A stretch of DNA of 64,000 bases from JAKCDU01 sp035551615 (GCA_035551615.1 DASZNC010000036.1:10427-74426); one strand, 5' to 3'. Counted from the stretch's first letter, positions 35,838 through 46,672 are shown. Notes: generated from the sequence alone by a model not told the origin. Numbers and translations are program-made.

Positions 35838-37214
35838 GTGAGCGAGGCAGCCGAACTGTGGACGACGTGCCGGGAGGTACTTCGTGAAGACGTTCGAGAG
35901 GCGGTGTGGAAAACCTGGTTCGAGGGATTGGAGGCGGACTCGCTCGACGAGTTCAGCCTCACCCTCACCGCGCCCAGCACGCTGGTGCGGGACCGCCTGG
36001 AGGACCGTTACCTGTCGCTGATCGAGCAGACGGCCTCCAAGGTGGCCGAGCACGATCTCGAGGTCCGCATCGTGGTCCGGCCGGCGCCGGAGGCGACCGT
36101 GCACCCCGACCGGGCCGAGGTGCGCGAGGAGGTGGTGAACAACCGGGTCGTTCCTTTGATCAAGGAGGAATCCCGGCCGGTGGAGGGTCAGTCGCTCAAC
36201 CGGCGCTACACCTTCGATGCCTTCGTGATCGGCTCATCCAACCGTTTCGCCCATGCCGCCGCCCAGCGGGTGGCCGAGAGCCCGGCCGGCAGCTACAACC
36301 CGCTGTTCATCTACGGCGACTCCGGGCTGGGCAAGACCCACCTGCTGCACGCCATCGGCCACTACGTGATCGACAACTTCAACAACAAGACGGTCCGTTA
36401 CGTCTCCACCGAGACGTTCCTGAACGACTTCGTCGACGCCATCCGTAACTCGGCCCAGATGGCCTTCAAGCGCCGCTACCGCGAGTGCGACGTCCTACTG
36501 GTCGACGACATCCAGTTCCTGGAGGGCAAGGAGCAGCTCCAGGAGGAGTTCTTCCACACCTTCAACTGGCTGTACGAGGGTTCGAAGCAGATCGTGCTGT
36601 CGAGCGACCGCCACCCCCGCTCCATCGCCACCCTCGAGGACCGCCTGCGCAGCCGGTTCGAATGGGGTCTCACCACCGACGTGCAACCGCCGGAGCTGGA
36701 GACCCGCCTGGCCATCCTGCGCAAGAAGGCGGACGGCGACCGTATCCAGATCCCCAACGACGTGCTGGAGCTGATTGCCACCCACGTCCGGGACAACATC
36801 CGCGAACTGGAGGGCGCGCTGATCCGCGTTTCCGCCTACGCCTCGCTCAACCGGGAGCCGCCGACGGTCGAGACCGCCGCCCAGATTCTCAGCGACCTGC
36901 TCGAGGCCGACCGGCCCCGCCAGATCACGCCCAAGATCATCCTCGAGGCGGTCTCCACCACGTTCGGGTTCCCCATCGAGGACCTGTGCGGGACCAGCCG
37001 GCGCCGGCCGCTCGTCATGGCCCGCCAGATCGGCATGTACGTCTTCCGGGAGGTCACCGACTTCAGCTACCCGGCCATCGCCCGGGAGTTCGGCGGGCGC
37101 GACCACACGACCGTCATCCACGCCGTCGAGAAGGTCGGCGGGTTGATGAAGGAGCGCCGGCAGGTCTTCGACCAGGTGACGGAATTGATCCAAAACATCA
37201 AGGGCGGGAAGTAG
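35838..37214 (+). CDS. dnaA: Chromosomal replication initiator DnaA
   Basis: DnaA binds oriC boxes and opens the duplex. The 458-residue protein has an N-terminal domain I (ELWTTCREVLREDVREAVWKTWF), a short linker, the AAA+ domain with GDSGLGKTHLLHAIG and VLLVDDIQFL, and the DNA-binding domain IV with the signature GGRDHTTVIHAVEKV. The GTG at 35838 is chosen because GGAGG lies 11 nt before it and domain I begins there; an upstream ATG at 35769 would run through the DnaA-box cluster. It is followed 233 bp later by dnaN. Confidence 0.97.
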   Translation: MSEAAELWTTCREVLREDVREAVWKTWFEGLEADSLDEFSLTLTAPSTLVRDRLEDRYLSLIEQTASKVAEHDLEVRIVVRPAPEATVHPDRAEVREEVVNNRVVPLIKEESRPVEGQSLNRRYTFDAFVIGSSNRFAHAAAQRVAESPAGSYNPLFIYGDSGLGKTHLLHAIGHYVIDNFNNKTVRYVSTETFLNDFVDAIRNSAQMAFKRRYRECDVLLVDDIQFLEGKEQLQEEFFHTFNWLYEGSKQIVLSSDRHPRSIATLEDRLRSRFEWGLTTDVQPPELETRLAILRKKADGDRIQIPNDVLELIATHVRDNIRELEGALIRVSAYASLNREPPTVETAAQILSDLLEADRPRQITPKIILEAVSTTFGFPIEDLCGTSRRRPLVMARQIGMYVFREVTDFSYPAIAREFGGRDHTTVIHAVEKVGGLMKERRQVFDQVTELIQNIKGGK

Positions 37215-37447
37215 ATGCCTGTGGTCTGGGATCCGGAGCAGGTGTGTCGAACCGGTGTAGTTACATCGGACAAAGGTGGGAGCGTCCACATGCGCACGTC
37301 CCCGCTGTCACACCCCTGTGGTTGGCTGGGGAATACGCTCGGCGATTGGTACCGCCCCCGACCAGCACTTTCATCTGGTCATCCACAATTCACAGGCCCT
37401 ACTACGGCCTCTTCCGAATTACTACCTAGAAGAACAGAGGCAGTCCG

Positions 37448-38548
37448 TTGAAGTTCAGATGCGAGCGTGACGTTCTGGTCGAGGCCCTGTCGACAGCCGG
37501 CCGGGCTGCGGCGGGTCGCGGGGGATCCATGCCCGTGCTCGGCGGTGTGCGCCTGTCGATCACCGGCGACAGCCTGGAGGTGACCGGCACCGACCTGGAC
37601 CTGACCATCACCGTGGCCACGACTGTCAGCGGCGCCGGCGACGGCATCGTGGTCGCCCCGGGCCGTCTGATCACCGACATCGTGCGGGCCCTGGAGCCGG
37701 GCGCGGTGAGCGTCGAGGCCGACGAGGAGGAGCTGCGGATCGCCTCGGGCCGGTCGCATTTCACCGTCCGCACCCACCCGGCCGGTGACTTCCCCCGGCT
37801 GCCGGTCCCGACCGGCGAGACCGTGTCGATCGAGGCGGCCGGCCTCACCGAGGCCCTGCGCCAGGTCACCCGGGCCGCGTCCAACGAGGAGTCCCGCCCC
37901 ATCCTGACCGGCGTGCTGATGGAGGCCGAGGAGGGCGGGCTGCGCCTGTCGGCCACCGACTCGTACCGGCTGGCCGTCCGCCAGCTGGCCGGTGTGGGCA
38001 TCCTGGCCGAGGGCCAGAAGGTGCTGGTGCCGTCCCGTGCGCTCAACGAGCTGCTGCGCCTGCTGGGCTCGTCCGCCGGCACCGTCTCGCTCCGGTTGGG
38101 CACCCACGACGCCACCTTCGGGGTGGGCGACATCTCGTTGACGACCCGGCTGATCGAGGGCGAGTTCCCGAACGTCCGGGCCCTCATCCCGGCCAGCTAC
38201 CCGAACCGGCTGACCGTCGCCCGGGAGCCACTGCTCGACGCCGTGCGCCGGGTGAAGCTCCTGGCCCGCGACGCCACCACCCCGGTGCGCATCGCCCTGC
38301 GGGCCACCGGGATCGAGCTGACCGTGATCACCACCGACTGGGGCACCGCCACCGAGGACGTCGACGCCAAGTACGAGGGGGCCGAGATGACCGTGGCCTT
38401 CAACCCCAACTTCCTGATCGAAGGGGTCGAGGCGGTGGCCGGCGACGAGGTCGCCCTCGACACGCTCGACGCGCTCAAGCCGGCCACGCTGCGGCCCATC
38501 GACAGCGAGGACTACCTGTACCTGCTGATGCCGGTGCGGGTCTCCTAG
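37448..38548 (+). CDS. dnaN: DNA polymerase III beta sliding clamp
   Basis: The clamp tethers polymerase III to DNA. The 366-residue protein shows the three-domain clamp pattern, starting MKFRCERDVLVEALSTAGRAA and ending in DYLYLLMPVRVS, with SRPILTGVLMEA and ATDSYRLAVRQL in domain 2. The start is TTG with AGAGG 8 nt upstream. The 233-bp gap before it contains one DnaA-like 9-mer (TCATCCACA at 37379-37387). The recF start lies 4 nt after the stop. Confidence 0.97.
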   Translation: MKFRCERDVLVEALSTAGRAAAGRGGSMPVLGGVRLSITGDSLEVTGTDLDLTITVATTVSGAGDGIVVAPGRLITDIVRALEPGAVSVEADEEELRIASGRSHFTVRTHPAGDFPRLPVPTGETVSIEAAGLTEALRQVTRAASNEESRPILTGVLMEAEEGGLRLSATDSYRLAVRQLAGVGILAEGQKVLVPSRALNELLRLLGSSAGTVSLRLGTHDATFGVGDISLTTRLIEGEFPNVRALIPASYPNRLTVAREPLLDAVRRVKLLARDATTPVRIALRATGIELTVITTDWGTATEDVDAKYEGAEMTVAFNPNFLIEGVEAVAGDEVALDTLDALKPATLRPIDSEDYLYLLMPVRVS

Positions 38549-38552
38549 GGGC

Positions 38553-39674
38553 TTGTACCTCGGCCGGCTCGAGCTCACCGACTTCCGGTCCTACACCGAC
38601 GCCGTGTTCGAGCCGGCGCCGGCCGGCATCACGGTGGTCACCGGCGCCAACGGGGCGGGCAAGACCAACCTGATCGAGGCGGTCGCCTACCTGGCCACGC
38701 TGAAGTCGCTGCGCGGGGCACCCGGGGCGTCGTTGATCCGGGCCGGCGCCGAGGGGGCGGTCCTGCGCTCCCAGGTGCAGTCGCAGGCCCGGCGCATCAC
38801 GATCGACGCCACCCTCAACCCGGCCGGCCGCGACCGCGTCCAGGTCAACGGTCAGGCCCTGCGCCGCACCCGCGACCTGCTCGGGTTCCTGCAGGTGACG
38901 GTCTTCGCCCCCGACGACCTGACCCTGGTCAAGGGATCGCCGGGCGCCCGCCGGGACTATCTGGACGACCTGATGGTGGCCCGCCAGCCCCGCCGGGACG
39001 CCCTTCTCACTGAGCTGGACCGCGTCCTGAAGCAGCGCAACGCGCTGTTGAAGTCGGCCTTCTCGTCGGGGTGGCGGCCCGGCCGGGCGGTGCCGGCCGA
39101 CATCGTGACCACCCTCGACGTGTGGGACTCCAAGCTGACGTCCGTGGGTGAGGAGCTGGTCGCCGCCCGCACCGCTTTGGTGGCCGACCTGCAGCCGGTA
39201 GTGGCGGTCGCCTACCGGGACCTGGCCACCGGTTCGGCCCCCGATCCTCGGCTGGCCGCGTCGATGTCGTACCAGGTGTCGTGGACCGGTTCGCTGGCCG
39301 AGGCCCTGGCCGCCGCCCGCGAGGACGACCTGCGCCGGGGCGTGACCACCGTCGGGCCGCAGCGCGACGAGCTGCTGCTGGAGATCGGCGGGCTCCCGGC
39401 CCGCACCCACGCCTCGCAGGGCGAGCAGCGGACGCTGGCGCTGGCCCTGCGCCTGGCCGGTCACCGGCTGGTCGCCGCCGACATAGGTTCGTCGCCGGTG
39501 CTGCTGCTCGACGACGTGTTCTCCGAGCTGGACCCGGCCCGGGCCGAGGCGCTCATGGCCAACCTGCCGGCGCTGGCCGACACGCAGGCCATCCTGACCA
39601 CCGCCGGAGCCCTGCCCCCCCTGCCGGCGGCCGCCACCCGGGTGCGGGTGGAGGACGGGAAGCTGCTGGCATGA
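38553..39674 (+). CDS. recF: DNA replication and repair protein RecF
   Basis: RecF is an SMC-like ATPase that helps load RecA at gaps. The 373-residue sequence has YLGRLELTDFRSY at the start, Walker A GANGAGKTNLIEAV, the ABC signature THASQGEQRTLALALRLA and Walker B PVLLLDDVFSELD. It uses a TTG start, 4 nt after dnaN. A 30-codon ORF overlaps its stop (ATGA) before dciA. Confidence 0.96.
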   Translation: MYLGRLELTDFRSYTDAVFEPAPAGITVVTGANGAGKTNLIEAVAYLATLKSLRGAPGASLIRAGAEGAVLRSQVQSQARRITIDATLNPAGRDRVQVNGQALRRTRDLLGFLQVTVFAPDDLTLVKGSPGARRDYLDDLMVARQPRRDALLTELDRVLKQRNALLKSAFSSGWRPGRAVPADIVTTLDVWDSKLTSVGEELVAARTALVADLQPVVAVAYRDLATGSAPDPRLAASMSYQVSWTGSLAEALAAAREDDLRRGVTTVGPQRDELLLEIGGLPARTHASQGEQRTLALALRLAGHRLVAADIGSSPVLLLDDVFSELDPARAEALMANLPALADTQAILTTAGALPPLPAAATRVRVEDGKLLA

Positions 39675-39763
39675 CTGACGCCCTGGAGCCCTCGGTGGAG
39701 GTTTCGCTCTATTCCTCGCGATTTGTGGTGGTATACACTACAAATCGCGGAGAAATAAGGTAA
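39671..39763 (+). CDS. Possible 30-residue small ORF between recF and dciA
   Basis: An ATGA overlap with the recF stop opens a frame of 30 codons that ends 4 nt before dciA. The overlap is the typical layout for translational coupling. It is not in the dciA frame. Codons 17-27 fall inside the inverted repeat at 39717-39749. It could be a leader or coupling peptide or chance; no family is recognised. Confidence 0.3.
   Translation: MTDALEPSVEVSLYSSRFVVVYTTNRGEIR
39717..39749 (+). promoter_or_regulatory. 10-bp inverted repeat between recF and dciA
   Basis: CGCGATTTGT at 39717-39726 and its exact reverse complement ACAAATCGCG at 39740-39749 are separated by 13 nt centred on GTATAC. The element is AT-richer than its surroundings and ends 18 nt before dciA. 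It may be an operator, a promoter region or an RNA hairpin that hides or exposes the dciA start. Confidence 0.5.
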
Positions 39764-39767
39764 TGTA

Positions 39768-40145
39768 GTGTCGACCTGGCAGCCGTCCGGGCCCCCGCCG
39801 GGCGAGCGCGACCCGCGCAAGTTGAGCGAGCTGCTCGATCGGACCACCCGCCGCCTGGGTGGCCCCTCCAGCGGCACCGCCACCACCGTCTTCGCCGGCT
39901 GGGCCGCCATCGTCGGGTCGGACATCGCCGCCCAGGCCCGGCCCGTCTCGCTGCACGACGGGGTGCTCGTCCTGGTCGTCGACCAGCCGGCGTGGGCCAA
40001 CCAATTGCGGTATATGACGGCCGACCTGCTGACTCGTATCGCCGATGCCGGCGCCGGCGCCGAGGTCACCGAAATTCACATCCGGGTGGCCGGCGACAAC
40101 CCGGCTCCCGGCCGCTTCGCCAGGGGGCGGAAAAGGCGCTCGTAA
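39768..40145 (+). CDS. dciA: DciA-family (DUF721) helicase-loading protein
   Basis: DciA-type proteins load or regulate DnaB in bacteria lacking DnaC/DnaI. The 125-residue product has the family's KH-like core: FAGWAAIVGSDIAAQARPVSLHDGVLVLVVDQPAWANQLRYM. The position between recF and gyrB matches Rv0004 of Mycobacterium tuberculosis. The start is GTG, preceded by TAAGG. The partner DnaB is encoded in the same window, 4.3 kb away. Confidence 0.9.
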   Translation: MSTWQPSGPPPGERDPRKLSELLDRTTRRLGGPSSGTATTVFAGWAAIVGSDIAAQARPVSLHDGVLVLVVDQPAWANQLRYMTADLLTRIADAGAGAEVTEIHIRVAGDNPAPGRFARGRKRRS

Positions 40146-40306
40146 CGCCCTTCCGGACCCACCCCTCTGGTAAACTACAGGAATCATATTTCGGGCCTCT
40201 GACCTGCGATTTTGCCTGTTGGTCACCCCTTCCGGGGAGGTCCCCGCGACCCAGCGGGTGCGCAGGTGGGCGGTCGGTCCGACAAACCCTTCGAAAGGTT
40301 GTTCCC

Positions 40307-42280
<1,974 letters not shown>

Positions 42281-42293
42281 CAGGTGAGAACCC

Positions 42294-44753
42294 ATGACTG
42301 ACACCCCCACCACTCCGCCGCCCGAGGAACCGCCCTCGTCGATCGAGCCGATAGAGATCCAGGACGAAATGGAGCGTTCGTTCCTGGACTACGCCATGTC
42401 GGTGATCGTCAGCCGGGCCCTCCCCGACGTACGCGACGGCCTGAAGCCGGTGCACCGCCGGATTCTCTTCGACATGCATGTGCAGGGCTACCGGCCGGAC
42501 CGGCCCCATGTGAAGTGCGCCAAGGTCACCGGCGACACCATGAGCCGGTTCCACCCTCACGGCAACACCGCCATCTATGACGCGCTGGTCCGCATGGCCC
42601 AGCCGTTCAGCCTGCGCCATCCCCTGATCGACTTCCACGGTAACTACGGCTCGCCCGACTACCCGCCGGCGGCCGAGCGCTACACCGAATGCCGGTTGTC
42701 GCGCCTGGCCATGCACATGATCGAAGGCCTCGACGAAGAGACCGTCGACATGGCCCGCAACTACACCAACGAGGAGGACGTCCCGTCCGTCCTGCCGTCG
42801 CGTTTCCCGAACCTGCTGGTCAACGGCAGCCAGGGCATCGCCGTGGGCATGGCGACCAACATCCCGCCCCACAACCTGGGCGAGGTCATCGACGCCACGA
42901 TCCACCTGATCGATAACCCGCAGGCCACGGCCGAGGATTTGATGCATTTCGTCAAAGGTCCCGACTTCCCCACGGGCGCGCTCATCCTCGGCCGCCAGGG
43001 GATCATGGACGCCTACCGGACCGGCCGGGGATCGATCAAGATGCGGGCCCGGGCGGAGATCGTCGAAGGCAAGACCGGCGACGAGATCGTGGTTTCCGAG
43101 TTGCCGTACCAGGCCAGCCCGAAAGCCATCGAGGCGAAGATCGCCGAACTGGTAAACGCCCGGGAGCTGGACGGCATTCGCGACATCCGGGATCTGTCGC
43201 AGGGCGTCGATACCAAGCTGGTCGTCTACCTGAAGCGTGACGCAGCGGCCAACGTGGTGCTCAACAACCTGTACAAGCACACGCCGCTGCAGACCTCGTT
43301 CGGGGTCAACATGGTGGCCCTGGTCGACGGGGTGCCCCGCACCCTCAACCTGGTGCAGATGCTGTCGGCCTACGTCGCCCACCAGGTGGAGGTCATCCGC
43401 CGGCGATCCGAGTACCGGTTGCGCAAGGCCCGGGACCGGGCCCACATCGTCGAGGGCTACATCAAGGCCCTCGACATGATCGACGCCATCATCGCCACCA
43501 TCCGGGGTTCGGAGGATCGGGGCGCGGCGCGCAGCGCACTGATGGCGGCCCCGTTCGAGTTCAGCGAGATTCAGGCCAACCACATTCTCGACATGCCTCT
43601 CGGCCGGCTCACCCGCCTGGGCCGGGCGGAGCTCGAAGAGGAGCTGGCCAAGCTGCGCGAGACGATGGCCGATCTGGAGGCCATCCTGGCCGACGAGGGC
43701 ATCCTGCGGGGCGTCATCAAGACCGAAATGACGGCTATCCGCAACGATTTCGCCAACCCCCGCCGGGCCGAAATCACCTTCGATCCGGGCGACATGACGT
43801 CAGAGGACCTGATCGACGATGAAGAGTTGGTCATCACCATGACCAAGGCCGGTTATGTGAAGGCGGTGGTGGCCTCCAACTTCCGCACCCAGGGTCGAGG
43901 TGGCCGCGGCGTGCAGGGCGCCAAACTCAAGGAAGAGGATCTGGTCACCCGGATCATCTTCACCAGCGCCCACGCCTACCTGTTGTTCTTCTCGAACAAA
44001 GGCCGGGTATACCGGCTGAAGGCGTACCAGATACCGCCGAAGGAGAGGACGGCCCGGGGTACACCGATCGTCAACCTCTTGAACCTGGAACCCGGTGAAC
44101 GCATCCAGACCCTGATCGACACCCGCGAGTTCCCGTCCGACCGGTACCTGTTCTTCGCGACCCGTCAGGGCCAGGTCAAGAAGACCACCTTCTCCGAGTA
44201 CGACAACTCCCGCCAGGCCGGCCTGATCGCCATCAACCTGCGCGACGGCGACGAACTGGTCGGGGTCATCACCACCGGCGGCGAGGACGACATCTTCATG
44301 GTGTCCCGCTCCGGTATGGCCATCCGCTTCGGCGAGTCCGACGTGCGGCCGATGGGCCGCGATGCGGCCGGCGTGCGGGGCATGGCGCTACGCCAGGGCG
44401 ACGAGGTCGTGTCCATCGATCCGGGCCGGGACGAGACGTCGATTCTGATCGTGACCGACGCCGGTTACGGCAAGCGCACCCAGCTCCATCACTTCAACCG
44501 GCAGAACCGCGGCGGCATCGGCCTGAAGGGCATAAAGCTGACCGCGCAGCGCGGCCGGGTCGTATCGGCTTTCATGGTTGGTCTGGATGATGAGATCCTG
44601 GTGACTTCCTCGTCAGGGGTTTTCGTGCGCATGGCCGTCAGAGAGATATCCAGCCAAGGGCGAGACGCCACCGGCGTGCGCGTCATGACGCTCGATCCGG
44701 ACACCGTCGTGGCCTCGGTCGCTCCGGTCCTGTCGGTGGAAGAGAACGCCTGA
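42294..44753 (+). CDS. gyrA: DNA gyrase subunit A
   Basis: GyrA cuts and rejoins DNA. In this 819-residue protein the catalytic tyrosine is Y130 (RYTECRLS). The quinolone-determining loop reads G90-N91-T92-A93-I94-Y95-D96, so the usual D82/S83 (E. coli numbering) are Asn and Thr. The C-terminal wrapping domain has the GyrA-box RGGRGVQG and repeated RG-DE-type blades. GGTGAG lies 6 nt before the ATG. The gap after gyrB is 13 nt, and the stop overlaps the DUF3566 start (TGATG). Confidence 0.96.
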   Translation: MTDTPTTPPPEEPPSSIEPIEIQDEMERSFLDYAMSVIVSRALPDVRDGLKPVHRRILFDMHVQGYRPDRPHVKCAKVTGDTMSRFHPHGNTAIYDALVRMAQPFSLRHPLIDFHGNYGSPDYPPAAERYTECRLSRLAMHMIEGLDEETVDMARNYTNEEDVPSVLPSRFPNLLVNGSQGIAVGMATNIPPHNLGEVIDATIHLIDNPQATAEDLMHFVKGPDFPTGALILGRQGIMDAYRTGRGSIKMRARAEIVEGKTGDEIVVSELPYQASPKAIEAKIAELVNARELDGIRDIRDLSQGVDTKLVVYLKRDAAANVVLNNLYKHTPLQTSFGVNMVALVDGVPRTLNLVQMLSAYVAHQVEVIRRRSEYRLRKARDRAHIVEGYIKALDMIDAIIATIRGSEDRGAARSALMAAPFEFSEIQANHILDMPLGRLTRLGRAELEEELAKLRETMADLEAILADEGILRGVIKTEMTAIRNDFANPRRAEITFDPGDMTSEDLIDDEELVITMTKAGYVKAVVASNFRTQGRGGRGVQGAKLKEEDLVTRIIFTSAHAYLLFFSNKGRVYRLKAYQIPPKERTARGTPIVNLLNLEPGERIQTLIDTREFPSDRYLFFATRQGQVKKTTFSEYDNSRQAGLIAINLRDGDELVGVITTGGEDDIFMVSRSGMAIRFGESDVRPMGRDAAGVRGMALRQGDEVVSIDPGRDETSILIVTDAGYGKRTQLHHFNRQNRGGIGLKGIKLTAQRGRVVSAFMVGLDDEILVTSSSGVFVRMAVREISSQGRDATGVRVMTLDPDTVVASVAPVLSVEENA

Positions 44754-46180
44754 TGGTCGAGCTGCCCGGTCGGTCGACTTTCGAGTCGGACGATCGGGCC
44801 GGACCCGACGACGAGGAGGGATGGGGCTCTCCCGTCCTCCCGCCCGAGTACGGATCCCTGCGGGCCGTCCAACCGCCGACCGACAAGGACGGCGCCGACC
44901 AGGCCAAGACCGCCGACCGTGGCGACGGCAGCGGCGAACAGCGGTGGGCGGTCACGTCCCTGCTGCGCCGTATCCAAGGCGACGGGGCCACCGGCGGCCT
45001 GAGCCGGGTGCTCGGCGGTGGCCGGACCGGTGACGCCTCCTCCGCACCGGGCCCGTCCCGCCTCAGCCGGGCCCTCCACGGCGGGTCCGGCGGAAATGAC
45101 CGGCCCGGCGATCCCGCCCCGTCCCGGCTGAGCCGGGCGCTGGGCGTGGGCCCGACCGCCGACGCCCAGACGGGAGCTCCCGGCCCGTCGCTGCTCAGCC
45201 GGGCCCTGGGCGGGGGATTCTCGGAGGAGGACGAGGGTGCCGACTCCGGCCCGTCGCTGCTCAGCCGGACCCTGCACGGCGAGCCCCCGGCCGACGACGA
45301 CCCGGTCGGCCCCGACCCGGGATCGCCGTCCATGCTCGCCCAGTCCCTCGAGGCCAACCGGGCCGACGACGAATCCCCGTCGCGGCTGAGCCGGGTCCTG
45401 CCCGGCGACCAGGCGGCCGCCGACGGCGACGGCGAGACCGGCGCCCGCCCGGCCCTGTCGTTCGCCAGCCTGGCCGCGTCGGTGGCCAACCGGCGTTCCC
45501 CCCTCGACGCCCGGCGCGCCTCGGCGCCCGACGAGGACACCCCTGACGGCGATACCGGCCGCCCGGGTCCGGCGGACACGACCGCCATGACCCGCATCGA
45601 GCCCGACGACGTCCGCCCGACCGCCGGATTCGGGCGCCCGGCGCCCGGCCTGATGCCCGGGTTGGACGCCGCCGTCCCCCTGTTCCCGCCCGAAGCGCCG
45701 GTCACCGTTCCGGCCGGCCCCCCGGTGGTGGCGCCCGACGGTCCCGTGGTCGACCCCATCGACGAGGCCCTGCCGGTCACCGCCCTGCCCCCCGGGCGCA
45801 TCCGCCGCCGGGCCCGCCGCCCGATGCGGATCCGGAGCCGGGCCACCATCCGCCACATCGACGTCCTCACCGTCCTGCGGGTGTCGCTGATGTTCTGGCT
45901 GGTCATCCTGGTGGCCTTCGTGGTCGCCTCGGTCCTGCTGTGGGTGTCGGCCGATGCGTTCGGCGTGCTGCCCTCGATCGAGAAGTCGGCGCGGACGCTC
46001 TTCAGCCTGAAGACGTTCAAACTCCACGTCTCCACGGTGGCGTTCTACACCGGTGGCGTCGGTGTGGTCCTCGCCATAGCCGGCACGATCGCTAACGTCC
46101 TGTTCGCCCTCATGTACAACCTCATCGCCGACGTGGTCGGCGGGGTGAGGGTCGAACTGGAAAGCCTGCAGACGGAGTAA
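44753..46180 (+). CDS. DUF3566 membrane protein with repeated LSR(A/V/T)L motifs
   Basis: The 475-residue product follows gyrA, as in mycobacteria (Rv0007). The C-terminal 110 residues are the DUF3566 domain: IRHIDVLTVLRVSLMFWLV and a second membrane helix (VLAIAGTIANVLFALMYNLIADVVGG). The N-terminal 350 residues are disordered and carry the motif LSR(V/A/T)L at residues 83, 104, 126, 148, 170 and 212, with a degenerate copy at 195, spaced about 22 residues. The function is unknown. The ATG overlaps the gyrA stop, so it is translationally coupled. csrA begins 6 nt later. Confidence 0.88.
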   Translation: MVELPGRSTFESDDRAGPDDEEGWGSPVLPPEYGSLRAVQPPTDKDGADQAKTADRGDGSGEQRWAVTSLLRRIQGDGATGGLSRVLGGGRTGDASSAPGPSRLSRALHGGSGGNDRPGDPAPSRLSRALGVGPTADAQTGAPGPSLLSRALGGGFSEEDEGADSGPSLLSRTLHGEPPADDDPVGPDPGSPSMLAQSLEANRADDESPSRLSRVLPGDQAAADGDGETGARPALSFASLAASVANRRSPLDARRASAPDEDTPDGDTGRPGPADTTAMTRIEPDDVRPTAGFGRPAPGLMPGLDAAVPLFPPEAPVTVPAGPPVVAPDGPVVDPIDEALPVTALPPGRIRRRARRPMRIRSRATIRHIDVLTVLRVSLMFWLVILVAFVVASVLLWVSADAFGVLPSIEKSARTLFSLKTFKLHVSTVAFYTGGVGVVLAIAGTIANVLFALMYNLIADVVGGVRVELESLQTE

Positions 46181-46186
46181 TCAAAC

Positions 46187-46624
46187 GTGCTGGTTCTGAG
46201 CCGTCGTCCGGACTCGTCGATACTCGTCGGCCATGACGTAACCGTCACGGTCGAACTGGTGGCCGGCGATGACGTCTGCCTGCGGGTCACCGGCCCGGAG
46301 ACGCTCACCGTCCAGCGCATCGACGAGCAACAGGTGATCAGCGAACTGGCCCGTCGGGGCAAGGAGTGGCAGCCCGAGCGCATGCACGTGCTGTCCCGCC
46401 GCACCCGGCCCGGGCTGCTGATCAATGGTGAGGTCGTCGTCGCCGTCCAGGCCATCTCCAACGAGTCGGTCCGCATCGGCATAGAAGCCCCGGCCCACGT
46501 CCTCATCTACCGCGAAGAGGTCTACCAGCAGATGCAGGAGGCCAACCGGTCGGCGGCCAGCACCGGTTCCGACCTGGCCGGCCTGGCCGGTCTCTTCCCC
46601 GGTGGCGCGTCCGGCTCGGATTGA
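46187..46624 (+). CDS. csrA: Carbon storage regulator CsrA, tandem two-domain form
   Basis: CsrA binds GGA-containing mRNA leaders and represses translation; in flagellated bacteria it is inhibited by FliW. Normal CsrA is 60-75 residues and dimeric. This 145-residue protein contains two CsrA domains, residues 1-60 and 66-121. Domain 2 is canonical (MHVLSRR; VRIGIEAPAHVLIYREEVY). Domain 1 keeps MLVLSRR and the RNA-contact positions Leu4, Arg6 and Arg44 but has VTGPET where GIEAP is expected. The chain should fold as a single-chain pseudo-dimer. GTG start; the ribosome-binding site GGAG lies at the end of DUF3566, so it may be coupled to the gyrA transcript. It faces fliW. Confidence 0.9.
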   Translation: MLVLSRRPDSSILVGHDVTVTVELVAGDDVCLRVTGPETLTVQRIDEQQVISELARRGKEWQPERMHVLSRRTRPGLLINGEVVVAVQAISNESVRIGIEAPAHVLIYREEVYQQMQEANRSAASTGSDLAGLAGLFPGGASGSD

Positions 46625-46631
46625 CGGGGGG

Positions 46632-46648
46632 CGCCTCGGGGGGAGGCG
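46632..46648 (+). terminator. Terminator hairpin after csrA
   Basis: CGCCTC pairs with GAGGCG across a GGGGG loop, followed by TGTTCCTTT. It lies between convergent csrA and fliW. Confidence 0.65.
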
Positions 46649-46672
46649 TGTTCCTTTGACCGCAGGAGCAGT

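Noticed and set aside
37215..37447. dnaA-dnaN gap as the main oriC
   Set aside because: Only one 9-mer within one mismatch of a DnaA box was found, against six in the dnaB-dnaA gap. It was kept as a secondary possibility only.
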